Shown piece after piece: positions 7,081 through 20,568 of a stretch of DNA of 64,000 nucleotides (its first letter is position 1; each line of letters starts with the position of its first letter). Origin of the DNA: Petropleomorpha daqingensis (lineage in GTDB: Bacteria; Actinomycetota; Actinomycetes; Mycobacteriales; Geodermatophilaceae); assembly GCF_013408985.1 (NCBI RefSeq), contig NZ_JACBZT010000001.1, forward strand, positions 1,054,001 to 1,118,000. Direction: 5' to 3'. The notes under the pieces are model-generated. The model saw only the letters and a program-made list of their open reading frames with translations, was not told the origin of the DNA and did not search any database. The translations under genes and the position numbers were made by a program.

Positions 7081-7806
7081 GTGACCCGGGTGCTGCTCGT
7101 CGCGCTGCTGGCCCTCGCCGGCTGCGGCGGGGGCGCGGCCGCCGGGCCCGACGTGCTCGGCGAGTGGGTGCTCGTGTCCGGCGTACCCCAGCCCAGCGGG
7201 GTTCCCGCGACCCTGGTGGTGGAGGACGCGCAGCTGCGCGGGATCTCCTTCTGCAACCACTACGCCGGCAGCTACACCCTCGACGGCGACGTCCTGGCCG
7301 TCAGCGGGCTCGGCGGGTCCGACATGGGCTGCGAGCCCGCCGTCATGGCCGCCGAGACCGCCTTCCTGACCGCCCTCGGCAGGGCCGACCGCGTGACGCG
7401 GGACGGCGCGGACCTGGTCCTGAGCGGGCCGGAGGGGTCCCTGCGGTTCGCCCGGCAGGCGCCGGTCCCCGACCGCGAGCTCGCCGGGACGACGTGGACC
7501 CTCGACACGCTGGTGGACGGCGAGGTCGCCTTGTCGGTGCTGGGCTCACCGACGCTGGAGCTGGCGCCGGACGGGACGGCGACCGGGTCGACCGGCTGCC
7601 GCGGGTTCGTCGGCACGTGGTCGGTCGCCGGCGACGTCCTGACGCTCGACGTGACCCGCGACGACATCGGCTGCCCCGCCGACCTGGGCCGCCAGGATGA
7701 GCACGTGCTCGCCGTCCTGGACGCGGCGCCGACCTCAGCCATCGACGGCGACCGGCTGACCCTCACCGCCCCCGACGCGCGCGAGCTGGTGTATCGAGCG
7801 GAGTGA
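7081..7806 (+). CDS. Lipoprotein with two META domains
   Basis: 241 aa from GTG 7081. A short signal peptide ends in the lipobox LAGC with Cys15 as the lipidated residue (TRVLLVALLALAGC). Two META/HslJ-like repeats follow: residues about 22-125 and 130-241 (LAGTTWTLDTLVDG, then GSTGCRGFVGTWSV, a typical META core). META proteins such as HslJ are linked to stress or heat-shock resistance, but their biochemical role is unclear. The gene is convergent with guaA. No room for a normal promoter exists between the upstream hairpin and the start. Confidence 0.85.
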   Translation: MTRVLLVALLALAGCGGGAAAGPDVLGEWVLVSGVPQPSGVPATLVVEDAQLRGISFCNHYAGSYTLDGDVLAVSGLGGSDMGCEPAVMAAETAFLTALGRADRVTRDGADLVLSGPEGSLRFARQAPVPDRELAGTTWTLDTLVDGEVALSVLGSPTLELAPDGTATGSTGCRGFVGTWSVAGDVLTLDVTRDDIGCPADLGRQDEHVLAVLDAAPTSAIDGDRLTLTAPDARELVYRAE

Positions 7807-7836
7807 CCAGGACGCGGAATCCGCGCCCTGGCACTC
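7801..7836. terminator. Bidirectional terminator between META lipoprotein and guaA
   Basis: Stem CCAGG-A-CGCGG (7807-7817) pairs with CCGCG-C-CCTGG (7821-7831) around AAT with one A/C mismatch, and AGTG (7802-7805) can extend it with CACT (7832-7835). It overlaps the stop codon of the META gene and ends 4 nt before the guaA stop codon. Confidence 0.7.
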
Positions 7837-7839
7837 CGC

Positions 7840-9408
<1,569 letters not shown>

Positions 9409-9418
9409 GACGCGGAAC

Positions 9419-12192
<2,774 letters not shown>

Positions 12193-12193
12193 C

Positions 12194-12207
12194 TACCGTG
12201 GGAGCCG
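12194..12207 (+). promoter_or_regulatory. -10 element (TACCGT) of a probably leaderless DUF5319 mRNA
   Basis: TACCGT (12194-12199, TAnnnT consensus) ends 7 nt before the GTG at 12207, so transcription would begin at or next to the start codon. The only purine-rich match, GGGAG, is 2 nt from the GTG, too close for a normal Shine-Dalgarno. No good -35 box is seen. Confidence 0.4.
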
Positions 12208-12602
12208 TGAGTACGTGGGACGACGCAACCGGGCCCGACTTCGGGCCCGCCGACCGACCGGGTCCGCCGCCGCTGACCATGGAGGAGCGCGCCGGCGTCC
12301 TCGACGACCTCGCCGAGCTGGAGGTGTTCCGCACGCTGCTGGAGCCGACCGGCATCAAGGGCATCGTGGTCGACTGCCCCGACTGCGACGAGGAGCACCA
12401 CGTCGACTGGGCGCTGATGCAGGCCAACCTGCGCCAGCTGCTCGATGAGGGGCAGACCGGCCGGCACGAGCCACCGTTCGACCCGAACCCCGACGACTAC
12501 GTCAGCTGGGACTACGCCAGCGGGTACGCCGACGGCATCGCCGCTGCCGCGGAGCACGAGGCCGACACCGAGCCCCGCGGCCGCCACGCCCGCGACGACT
12601 GA
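12207..12602 (+). CDS. DUF5319 family protein
   Basis: 131 aa from GTG 12207. A conserved core (about 24-80) contains MEERAGVLDDLAELEVFRTLLEP and a CPDC motif (Cys57, Cys60) followed by DEEHHVDW, which may bind a metal. The C-terminal half carries PPFDPNPDDYVSWDYASGYADG. The protein is conserved across actinobacteria beside guaB (Rv3412 position in M. tuberculosis), but its function is unknown. It is divergent from guaB and convergent with bldM, and is probably translated from a leaderless mRNA. Confidence 0.85.
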   Translation: MSTWDDATGPDFGPADRPGPPPLTMEERAGVLDDLAELEVFRTLLEPTGIKGIVVDCPDCDEEHHVDWALMQANLRQLLDEGQTGRHEPPFDPNPDDYVSWDYASGYADGIAAAAEHEADTEPRGRHARDD

Positions 12603-12604
12603 TC

Positions 12605-12662
12605 AAGGACCCCGCTGCCCCCCACCCCTCGCACGCTCGGGGCGGGCCCCTGCAGCGGGGCC
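12605..12662 (-). repeat. Intergenic double-stem repeat, copy A (likely bidirectional terminator)
   Basis: Read on the - strand it matches copy B at 14140-14197 at 53 of 58 positions. The outer stem pairs 12610-12618 with 12652-12660 (CCCCGCTGC/GCAGCGGGG), and the inner stem pairs 12621-12628 with 12639-12646 around a 10-nt loop. The inner stem differs from copy B at both partners of one pair, so pairing is kept. It lies between the convergent DUF5319 and bldM genes. Confidence 0.8.
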
Positions 12663-12678
12663 GTTCCAGCGGGTCCTG

Positions 12679-13413
12679 TTACTGCATCATGCCGCGGCGG
12701 AAGCCCGTCGCGACGGCCTCGGCGCGGTCCTTGGCGCCGAGCTTGCGGAACAGCCGCCGGGCGTGGGTCTTGATGGTGTCCTCGGACAGGTAGAGCTCAC
12801 GGCCGATCTGGGCGTTGCTCTTGCCCTGGCTCATGCCGGTGAGCACCTGCATCTCGCGCATCGAGAGCGTGACCGGGGCCAGCTCGCGGACCGTCGAGCG
12901 CACCGTGGTCGGCTGCGAGCCGGCCAGCGGGGCCGCGCCGCCCCACGACGGCGCCGGGGCGCCGATGGAGGACAGCTCGCGGGGCGGCGCCGGGGCCGGG
13001 ATGCGGCCGTCGGCGCGCAGGCCGACGCGGGACAGGCCGAGGCCCATCTCGATCGGCAGGGCGTCCCAGCGGAGGTAGCCGCGGGCGCCCAGCGCGACGG
13101 CGGCGCGGACCGTCTCGGCGTCGTCGGGCGCGCCGAGGACGAGCACCGGCAGGTTCGGGTAGGAGCGCAGGGCCTGGGTGGCCACGGTCAGCCCCGAGTC
13201 GACGGCGCGCTGCGTGCCGACCAGCAGCACGTCGGGCGTACGCGTGGCGAGCCGCTGCAGCAGCGACTGGGCGTCGCCGACGACCTCGACCCGGCCCACG
13301 AAGGGCAGGGCGACCAGCCGCGAGGCGATGTCGTCGCGCACCCGGCGCCGCTCGTCGTACACCCAGACGGTCGTGGCACCCTGGCCCGGACCGCGCATCC
13401 GATCGTCGATCAC
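12679..13413 (-). CDS. bldM: BldM-like orphan response regulator with a degenerate receiver
   Basis: 244 aa from GTG 13413, preceded by GAGGAG 6 nt upstream. It has a receiver-like domain (about 14-135) and a C-terminal LuxR helix-turn-helix (about 180-240, with MREMQVLTGMSQGKSNAQIG and LSEDTIKTHARRLFRKLG). The phosphorylation pocket is lost: Gly66 sits where the phospho-Asp should be (PDVLLVG), Gly94 replaces the Ser/Thr, and Trp116 replaces the Lys (GYLRW). No kinase is adjacent. Gene order (guaB region, then this, then whiD, groEL1) matches bldM of Streptomyces, a developmental regulator. What it controls here is unknown. Confidence 0.88.
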   Translation of the reverse strand: MIDDRMRGPGQGATTVWVYDERRRVRDDIASRLVALPFVGRVEVVGDAQSLLQRLATRTPDVLLVGTQRAVDSGLTVATQALRSYPNLPVLVLGAPDDAETVRAAVALGARGYLRWDALPIEMGLGLSRVGLRADGRIPAPAPPRELSSIGAPAPSWGGAAPLAGSQPTTVRSTVRELAPVTLSMREMQVLTGMSQGKSNAQIGRELYLSEDTIKTHARRLFRKLGAKDRAEAVATGFRRGMMQ

Positions 13414-13761
13414 GCCTAGCTCCTCGTTCCCCCGGACGGGTTGCCGGCCGGTCTGGCCGACCGGGCAGCGCCCGGCCGGGTGTCGCTCGGACGGGGAGCC
13501 GCGAAGCCCTCCGTCGATCGCTGTCGAGGCGTGCCGCGCCGGGTTCCCCCACCCGGTCGTCGGCACGACCCGAAATCACCTTGATCGACGGTTGCTGTCG
13601 GCAACAGCGGCCATCACTCCCGGGGGTGAGGTCGCGCGTTCGGGGAAACGGAGCGAAAATGCGCGCCCCGGGCGTGTTTGACGTCCCGGGACCCCGGGCA
13701 CCGGGCCCCTTGCAGCCGGACTCCCCCTCCCGGCTCGCGAGACCGAGCCCAGGAGGACGAC
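13414..13761. promoter_or_regulatory. 348-bp divergent control region between bldM and whiD
   Basis: No gene is seen. It holds interlocked dyads at 13591-13608: GTTGC-TGTCG-GCAAC (13591-13605) and GCTGT-CGGCA-ACAGC (13594-13608), both perfect, which suit a dimeric regulator. A run of CCCGGG-type palindromes follows at 13660-13705. The whiD Shine-Dalgarno AGGAGGA is at 13751-13757. I could not pick convincing -35/-10 boxes. Confidence 0.5.
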
Positions 13762-14061
13762 ATGGCTGACATCCGCCGACTCCCGACGCCCGTTGCCGAG
13801 GTGTGGGACTGGCAGTTGCACGGCGCCTGCCGCGGCGAGAGCACGTCGCTCTTCTTCCACCCGGACGGCGAACGGGGTCCCGCACGGGCCCGGCGCCAGA
13901 ACGCGGCCAAGGCCGTGTGCGCCCGCTGCCCGGTCATCGAAGCCTGCCTGAAGCACGCTCTCTCGGTGCGCGAGCCTTACGGGGTCTGGGGCGGCATGAG
14001 CGAGGAGGAGCGGGCCCGGCTGATCGCCGCGGAGCCCGCCGCCGTCGCCGCGGGGGTCTAG
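13762..14061 (+). CDS. whiD: WhiB-family iron-sulfur transcription factor (WhiD/WhiB3-like)
   Basis: 99 aa. ATG 13762 follows AGGAGGA at a good distance. Four cysteines, Cys23, Cys53, Cys56 and Cys62 (C-Xn-CxxC-x5-C), bind a [4Fe-4S] cluster, and GVWGG (74-78) followed by a basic/acidic helix is the family signature. Proteins of this type bind region 4 of the principal sigma factor and sense redox or NO. Position next to bldM and groEL1 matches whiD of Streptomyces and whiB3 of Mycobacterium. It ends at a strong terminator. Confidence 0.95.
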   Translation: MADIRRLPTPVAEVWDWQLHGACRGESTSLFFHPDGERGPARARRQNAAKAVCARCPVIEACLKHALSVREPYGVWGGMSEEERARLIAAEPAAVAAGV

Positions 14062-14076
14062 TTCTCGGTACGTGCG

Positions 14077-14117
14077 AGAGGGCCGGGTCCGGACGAACTG
14101 TCCGGACCCGGCCCTCT
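14077..14117 (+). terminator. Intrinsic terminator of whiD (18-bp perfect stem)
   Basis: AGAGGGCCGGGTCCGGAC (14077-14094) pairs perfectly with 14100-14117 around GAACT, followed by TTGTGTTG. It is a strong GC stem followed by a T-containing tail 16 nt after the whiD stop. Confidence 0.9.
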
Positions 14118-14139
14118 TGTGTTGTCAGGCCGTCCTGGT

Positions 14140-14197
14140 GGCCCCGCTGCAGGGTCCCGCCGCGAGCCTGCGAGCGGCGGGGGGCAGCGGGGTCCTT
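14140..14197 (+). repeat. Intergenic double-stem repeat, copy B
   Basis: The outer stem pairs 14142-14150 (CCCCGCTGC) with 14184-14192. The inner stem pairs CCCGCCGC (14156-14163) with GCGGCGGG (14174-14181) around GAGCCTGCGA. It lies between the convergent whiD terminator and the end of groEL. Copies A (12605-12662) and C (33899-33955) share its core. It probably acts as the groEL terminator on the - strand, although conservation of the loop suggests more than simple termination. Confidence 0.8.
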
Positions 14198-14225
14198 ACC
14201 CAGGTCACCTGATCAAACGCTGACG

Positions 14226-15890
<1,665 letters not shown>

Positions 15891-15970
15891 CTAGGGGTGG
15901 AACGAGCGACCGCCCCGGGACCCGGGATGTCGGGCCGCCGGGGCGGTCGGTGTGCTCAGCTGGAGGAGTT

Positions 15971-16279
15971 CTACTTCTCCACGACGGCGAGCAGGTCGCG
16001 GGCCGAGAGGACCAGGTAGTCCTCGCCGCCGTAGCGCACCTCGGTGCCGCCGTACTTCGAGTAGATGACCACGTCACCGACGGAGACGTCGAGCGGGACC
16101 CGGTTGCCGTTGTCGTCGATGCGGCCGGGGCCCACGGCGATGACCGTGCCCTCCTGCGGCTTCTCCTTGGCGGTGTCCGGGATGACCAGACCGGAGGCGG
16201 TGGTGGTCTCGGCCTCGTTGGCCTGGACCACGACGCGGTCCTCCAGCGGCTTGATGCTGACCTTGGTAGCGGTCGTCAC
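15971..16279 (-). CDS. groES: Co-chaperonin GroES
   Basis: 102 aa from GTG 16279. It caps the GroEL ring. It has the conserved [10 protein letters not shown] opening, the mobile loop ([12 protein letters not shown], about 24-35) and the [14 protein letters not shown] segment. A purine run AAGGGGG lies about 9 nt upstream of the GTG. It is the first gene of groES-groEL. Control by HrcA is expected from the CIRCE operator on its promoter, about 110 bp upstream. Confidence 0.97.
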   Translation of the reverse strand: MTTATKVSIKPLEDRVVVQANEAETTTASGLVIPDTAKEKPQEGTVIAVGPGRIDDNGNRVPLDVSVGDVVIYSKYGGTEVRYGGEDYLVLSARDLLAVVEK

Positions 16280-16387
16280 GTCGTGACGCCCCCTTCGCAG
16301 ATAGCAGGGCTGGTGGATGGTGCTGACGCTGTGGCACGGGAACCGGCGCCCGCCGTCGCGGGGGTCGAGCACCTCGCCCGTGTCGGT

Positions 16388-16412
16388 TGGCACTCTACCC
16401 ACGAGAGTGCCA
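16388..16412. promoter_or_regulatory. CIRCE operator (HrcA binding site)
   Basis: TGGCACTC (16388-16395) and GAGTGCCA (16405-16412) form a perfect inverted repeat with the canonical 9-bp spacer. HrcA represses groE genes at such sites until heat shock. It overlaps the groES -10 box and the start of the spacer, so HrcA would block polymerase directly. Confidence 0.95.
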
Positions 16413-16421
16413 GCCTCTCAA
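16392..16421 (-). promoter_or_regulatory. groES-groEL promoter overlapping CIRCE
   Basis: On the - strand, TTGAGA (complement of 16416-16421) and TAGAGT (complement of 16392-16397) are 18 bp apart and fit principal-sigma boxes. The -10 lies inside the CIRCE repeat. The transcript would start near 16385 and have a leader of about 105 nt before groES. Confidence 0.7.
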
Positions 16422-16449
16422 CCGGGTCCCCCGACCCGGGGAGGTTCTC

Positions 16450-17691
16450 GTGAGCGAGGCTGTGCGCGTGCCCGACGACGACCCCGCGCTGTCGAACCTC
16501 CGCCTGCTGCGCACGGCCGAGGGGACGGCAGCGGTGCAGCGTGCGGCCGGGCTGTTCGCCGAGGGCGTCGACCTGCTGACCGGGCTGTCCCGGCTGCGCG
16601 AGGAGCTCGGCCCGGAGCTCGCCGGGCCGGCCTGGGAGCTGGCCCGGCTGCGGGCCCGCGCGCGGCCGGTCTTCGGCGCCGACGCCGACCTGCTGTTCCT
16701 CACCGCGGAGACCCTCGAGCAGGCCGGGCGGCCCGAGCTCGCCGACCGGCGCGCGGCCCGGCTGCTGGCCGACGGCGGCGGCCCGGTGGCCGACCTGGGC
16801 TGCGGCGCGGGCACCGACACCGTCGCCCTGGCCCGCCGCGGCGCGTCCGTGGTGGCGATCGACCGCGATCCGGTCGCGCGCGAGCTGACCACCGCCAACG
16901 CCGCGGCGCTCGGGGTGGGTTCGCGGGTGCGGGTGGTCGGCGGGGACGTCGTGGACGTCGTCGACCGCGCGGAGAACGGCTGGGTCGCGAGCTGCGCGGC
17001 CGCGGTGCTGGACCCGGCCCGCCGCGCCGACGGCCGCCGGCAGCTGGATCCCGACCGCTGGTCACCGCCCTGGTCGACGGTCGCCCGGCTCCTGGAACGG
17101 GTCCCCCGCGCGCTGGTCAAGGTGGCGCCCGGCCTCGACCACGAGCGGGTGCCGGACGGCGTGGAGGCGGAGTGGGTCTCCGTGGGCGGCTCGATCGTCG
17201 AGGCGCTGCTGTGGGGCACCGGCGTCTCCACCACCTGGCGCCGGACCACGCTGCTGCACGACGGCGGGTTCCTGGAGCTGACCGCCGAGCCGGACCCGGG
17301 TACGGCGCCGGCTGGGCCGGTGCGCGGCTGGCTGCACGAGCCGGACCCCGCGGTGATCCGCTCCGGCCTCGTCGCGCTGGTCGCCGCCGACCTGGAGGCG
17401 ACGCTGGTCGACCCGACGATCGCCTACCTGACCTCCGACGCCACCGCCGGGTCGCCGTGGGTGCGCTCGTTCCGGGTGGACGAGGTCCTGCCGTTCAACC
17501 TCAAGAAGCTGCGCGCGCTGCTGCGCACCCGCGGGGTCGGTCGGGTGACCGTGAAGAAGCGCGGCTCGGCGATCGAGCCGGAGTCTCTGGCCCGCCAGCT
17601 GCGCGGTCCGGGCCCGGAGTCGGCGGTCGTCGTCGTCACCCGGGTGGCCGGGGCCCCCACGGCGCTGGTCTGCGACGTCAGCGGAGGCTGA
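16450..17691 (+). CDS. Class I SAM-dependent methyltransferase with THUMP-like C-terminal domain
   Basis: 413 aa from GTG 16450, with GGGGAGG 5 nt upstream. Motif I is VADLGCGAGTD (113-123), with the acidic VVAIDRDP after it. The C-terminal part (about 320-413, FNLKKLRALLRTRGVGRVTVKKRG) resembles the THUMP-like domain that follows many actinobacterial methyltransferases of this type. This suggests an RNA or ribosome-related substrate, but the target is not known. The gene is divergent from groES, sharing about 170 bp of control DNA. Confidence 0.85.
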   Translation: MSEAVRVPDDDPALSNLRLLRTAEGTAAVQRAAGLFAEGVDLLTGLSRLREELGPELAGPAWELARLRARARPVFGADADLLFLTAETLEQAGRPELADRRAARLLADGGGPVADLGCGAGTDTVALARRGASVVAIDRDPVARELTTANAAALGVGSRVRVVGGDVVDVVDRAENGWVASCAAAVLDPARRADGRRQLDPDRWSPPWSTVARLLERVPRALVKVAPGLDHERVPDGVEAEWVSVGGSIVEALLWGTGVSTTWRRTTLLHDGGFLELTAEPDPGTAPAGPVRGWLHEPDPAVIRSGLVALVAADLEATLVDPTIAYLTSDATAGSPWVRSFRVDEVLPFNLKKLRALLRTRGVGRVTVKKRGSAIEPESLARQLRGPGPESAVVVVTRVAGAPTALVCDVSGG

Positions 17692-17721
17692 GAGCGCAGG
17701 TTTCCTGCGCGCTCAGCCTCC
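17683..17721. terminator. Bidirectional terminator between methyltransferase and tsaD
   Basis: GGAGGCTGAG-A-GCGCAGG (17683-17700) pairs with 17704-17721 around TTT with one mismatch (17 pairs). It overlaps the methyltransferase stop codon and ends 2 nt before the convergent tsaD stop codon, so one hairpin serves both genes. Confidence 0.85.
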
Positions 17722-17723
17722 GT

Positions 17724-18758
17724 TCAGCGCGAGACGACGCCGATCGGCAGCGAGCTGTCGGCGCCGAGGTCCGGCTCGGACGGCGTCACGCCCGCCTCGA
17801 CCAGCCGCGAGCCGAGCGCGGCGACCATCGCGCCGTTGTCCGTGCACAGCCGGGGGCTCGGCACGCGCAGGACGATCCCGGCCGCGGTGCAGCGCTCCTC
17901 GGCCAGCGCCCGCAGCCGCGAGTTCGCCGCCACGCCGCCGCCGAGCACGAGGTGGTCGACGCCGGTGTCCCGGCACGCCCGCACCGCCTTCGCGGTCAGC
18001 ACGTCGGCCACGGCCTCCTGGAACGACGCGGCGACGTCGGCCACCGGCACCGGCTCGCCCGCCCGCTGCCGCGCCTCGATCCAGCGGGCGACCGCCGTCT
18101 TCAGGCCGGAGAACGAGAAGTCGTACGGGGCGTCGCGCGGGCCGGTCAGGCCGCGCGGGAAGTCGATGGCGGTCGCGTCGCCCTCGCGGGCCGCCTTGTC
18201 GATCGGCGGGCCGCCCGGGAACGGCAGGCCGAGCACGCGGGCGACCTTGTCGAAGGCCTCCCCCGCCGCGTCGTCGATCGTCCGGCCCAGCGACTCCACG
18301 TCGCGGGCCAGGTCGGGCACCAGCAGCAGCGAGCTGTGCCCGCCGGAGACCAGCAGCGCGATCGACGGTTCGGCCAGCCGCCCGTGCTGCAGCTCGTCGA
18401 CCGCCACGTGCGCGGCCAGGTGGTTGACCCCGTAGAGCGGCTTGTCCAGCGCCAGCGCGTAGGCCTTGGCGGCGGCGACGCCGACCAGCAGCGCCCCGGT
18501 CAGGCCCGGGCCCGAGGTCACCGCGATCGCGTCGACGTCGTCCGGCGTGACCCCGGCGTCGGCCAGCGCGCGGTGCACCGTGGGGACCATCGCCTCCAGA
18601 TGCGCCCGCGAGGCGATCTCGGGGACGACGCCGCCGAAGCGCTCGTGCTCCCCCACCGACGTGGCCAGCGCGTCGGCGAGCAGCGTCTGCCCGCGCACCA
18701 GCCCGACGCCGGTCTCGTCGCACGACGTCTCGAACCCGAGCACCAGAGGCTCGCTCAC
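17724..18758 (-). CDS. tsaD: tRNA N6-adenosine threonylcarbamoyltransferase TsaD
   Basis: 344 aa. It transfers threonylcarbamoyl to A37 of ANN-decoding tRNAs (t6A). It belongs to the Kae1/TsaD ASKHA family: [15 protein letters not shown] at the start, metal-binding HxxxH at His113/His117 (NHLAAH), SGGHSSL and [13 protein letters not shown] 18758 overlaps the rimI stop (GTGA). TsaB and TsaE, its partners, are encoded upstream at 19216 and 25132. Confidence 0.97.
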   Translation of the reverse strand: MSEPLVLGFETSCDETGVGLVRGQTLLADALATSVGEHERFGGVVPEIASRAHLEAMVPTVHRALADAGVTPDDVDAIAVTSGPGLTGALLVGVAAAKAYALALDKPLYGVNHLAAHVAVDELQHGRLAEPSIALLVSGGHSSLLLVPDLARDVESLGRTIDDAAGEAFDKVARVLGLPFPGGPPIDKAAREGDATAIDFPRGLTGPRDAPYDFSFSGLKTAVARWIEARQRAGEPVPVADVAASFQEAVADVLTAKAVRACRDTGVDHLVLGGGVAANSRLRALAEERCTAAGIVLRVPSPRLCTDNGAMVAALGSRLVEAGVTPSEPDLGADSSLPIGVVSR

Positions 18759-19219
18759 AGCTTCTCCCTCTTCATCACCACGGCGTCGGTCCCGCTGGGC
18801 TGGTAGTAGCCGCGCCGCCGGCCGATCTCGGCGAACCCGCGCCGCCGGTACAGACCCTGCGCGAGCTCGTTGTCGGCCCGCACCTCGAGCAGGACGACGG
18901 GCACGCGCCGCCGGTCGGCCTCCTCGAGCAGCGTGTCGAGCAGCCGCGCCCCGATGCCCTCGCCCTGGCGCTTGCCCGCCACCCCGATGGTCGCGATGTG
19001 CGCCTCCTCGGGATAGGCGATCAGCCCGGCGTAGCCGACGACGCGTGGCCTCCCGTCCGGGGACTCGTCCTCGGCCACCAGGTACCAGCGGGTGTCGGTG
19101 CGGGCCAGCTCGTCGCGGTACATCGCCGCGGTCCACGTGTCGGGCGCGAAGAGCTCCTCCTCGAGCTCGAGGACCGCGGTCAGGTCGGCCAGCCGCATCG
19201 GTCGCAGGCCCACCGTCAC
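18755..19219 (-). CDS. rimI: Ribosomal protein bS18 alanine N-acetyltransferase RimI-like GNAT
   Basis: 154 aa. GNAT fold with the acetyl-CoA loop [12 protein letters not shown] (about 83-94), [19 protein letters not shown] (a RimI signature) and a terminal VVMKREKL. Embedded between tsaB and tsaD with 4-bp overlaps on both sides, as in many bacteria. It is predicted to acetylate the N-terminus of S18, though relatives in actinobacteria may act on other proteins. Confidence 0.92.
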   Translation of the reverse strand: MTVGLRPMRLADLTAVLELEEELFAPDTWTAAMYRDELARTDTRWYLVAEDESPDGRPRVVGYAGLIAYPEEAHIATIGVAGKRQGEGIGARLLDTLLEEADRRRVPVVLLEVRADNELAQGLYRRRGFAEIGRRRGYYQPSGTDAVVMKREKL

Positions 19220-19851
19220 GGTTGGGACACCGTCTTGATCGACGCCGGCGGCGTCGCGTCGGGACGGCGCAGGTACAGCGGGGTGAGGGGGCCGGCGGAC
19301 GACGGATCGGCCAGCTGCGCCGCCGCAGCCTGCAGCAGCCCCGCCGTCGTCACCCGGGCGTCCACGACCTCGGCCCCGAGCCGCTCGGCGAACCGCTCGT
19401 CGCCCACGAACGGCCCGCGGGCGGACAGCTCCTCGGGCCGCTCCACACCCGGGCCGTCGACGCGGACGCCCGCGGCGTCGTAGGCGGCCCAGTAGACCTC
19501 CTTGCGCCGCGCGTCGGTGACCACGGTGCGCCCACCGTCGCCGATCGCGTCGAGCGAGCAGACGCCGACCGCGGGCAGCCGGCGGGCATCGGCGAGCGTG
19601 GCCGCGGTGACGACGCCGACCCGCAGCCCGGTGAACGGGCCCGGGCCCAGCCCCACGACGACCGCATCGAGGTCGCCCATCGCCGTCCCGGCGTCGCCCA
19701 GCACCGCACGGATGGCCGGGGTGAGCAGCTCGGCGTGCTTGTTGCCGGAGGGAACGGCCTGCTCGGCGAGCACCTCGACCGTGCCGTCGGCCCAGCGGGC
19801 GACCCCGGCGACGAGCGTCGGGGTGGCGGTGTCGAGAGCGAGGACCAGCAC
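19216..19851 (-). CDS. tsaB: tRNA threonylcarbamoyladenosine biosynthesis protein TsaB
   Basis: 211 aa. It is the inactive TsaD-like scaffold of the t6A complex: [14 protein letters not shown] start, [12 protein letters not shown], and [16 protein letters not shown] (about 65-80). GTG 19851 begins it. In most actinobacteria tsaE directly precedes it. Here tsaE is 5.3 kb upstream, beyond an inserted two-component/ABC module, so tsaB must have its own promoter or rely on read-through from the response-regulator gene 33 bp upstream. Confidence 0.95.
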   Translation of the reverse strand: MLVLALDTATPTLVAGVARWADGTVEVLAEQAVPSGNKHAELLTPAIRAVLGDAGTAMGDLDAVVVGLGPGPFTGLRVGVVTAATLADARRLPAVGVCSLDAIGDGGRTVVTDARRKEVYWAAYDAAGVRVDGPGVERPEELSARGPFVGDERFAERLGAEVVDARVTTAGLLQAAAAQLADPSSAGPLTPLYLRRPDATPPASIKTVSQP

Positions 19852-19884
19852 GACCGGCCAGGTTACCGACGTGCCGCCGGCCCC

Positions 19885-20568
19885 CTACGCGGAACCGTTG
19901 CCGCCGGGCGTGATCAGGCCGGTCTCGTAGGCGATCACAACGGCCTGGGCCCGGTCGCGCAGCCGCAGCTTGGCCAGGATCCGGGCGACGTGGGTCTTCA
20001 CGGTCGCCTCGCTGAGCTGCAGCCGCGCGGCGAGCTCGGCGTTGCTGAGCCCCCCGGCCAGGAGCTCGAGGACCTCCAGCTCGCGCGGCGTGAGCGAGGA
20101 CAGGTCGCGGTGCAGCGTCGCGACCCGCTCGTCGCGCGCGGCAAAACGCTCGACGAGCCGCCGGGTGATCGCCGGCGCGAGCAGCGCGTCGCCGGAGCGC
20201 ACCAGGCGGACCGCGGCGACCAGCTGCTCCGGCGTGACGTCCTTGAGCAGGAAGCCGCTCGCCCCGGCGCGGAGCGCCGCGTACACGTACCGGTCGAGGT
20301 CGAACGTCGTCAGGATGAGCACCTTGGGCGCGCCCGGGTCGCCGGGGTCGGCCAGGATCCGCCGGGTCGCCTCCAGTCCGTCGACCTCGGGCATCCGGAT
20401 GTCCATGAGGACGACGTCGGGCCGGGTCCGGCGGACCGCGTCGACGGCCGCGGCGCCGTCGGCCACGGAGGCCACGACCTCGATCCCGTCGGCGGCCAGG
20501 ATCATCCCGAACCCGCTGCGCACCAGCGCCTGGTCGTCGGCGACGACCACCCGCAGGGGCTCGGTCAC
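19885..20568 (-). CDS. NarL/FixJ-type response regulator (ABC-transporter linked)
   Basis: 227 aa. The receiver has Asp11-Asp12, phospho-Asp56 (VVLMDIRMP) and Lys in GFLLKD (about 107). The C-terminal LuxR helix-turn-helix has LTPRELEVLELLAGG and LSEATVKTHVARILAKL. GTG 20568 overlaps the kinase stop. With the divergent ABC genes it forms a typical actinobacterial regulator-transporter module, often for peptide or lipid export or resistance. Palindrome 21930-21942 is a candidate target. Confidence 0.93.
   Translation of the reverse strand: MTEPLRVVVADDQALVRSGFGMILAADGIEVVASVADGAAAVDAVRRTRPDVVLMDIRMPEVDGLEATRRILADPGDPGAPKVLILTTFDLDRYVYAALRAGASGFLLKDVTPEQLVAAVRLVRSGDALLAPAITRRLVERFAARDERVATLHRDLSSLTPRELEVLELLAGGLSNAELAARLQLSEATVKTHVARILAKLRLRDRAQAVVIAYETGLITPGGNGSA

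Noticed and set aside
12605-14197. Repeat copies A and B as arms of a transposable element around bldM-whiD
   Set aside because: They are in inverted orientation and flank bldM-whiD, but these genes are in their conserved place beside groEL, no transposase is present, and copy C lies 20 kb away alone.
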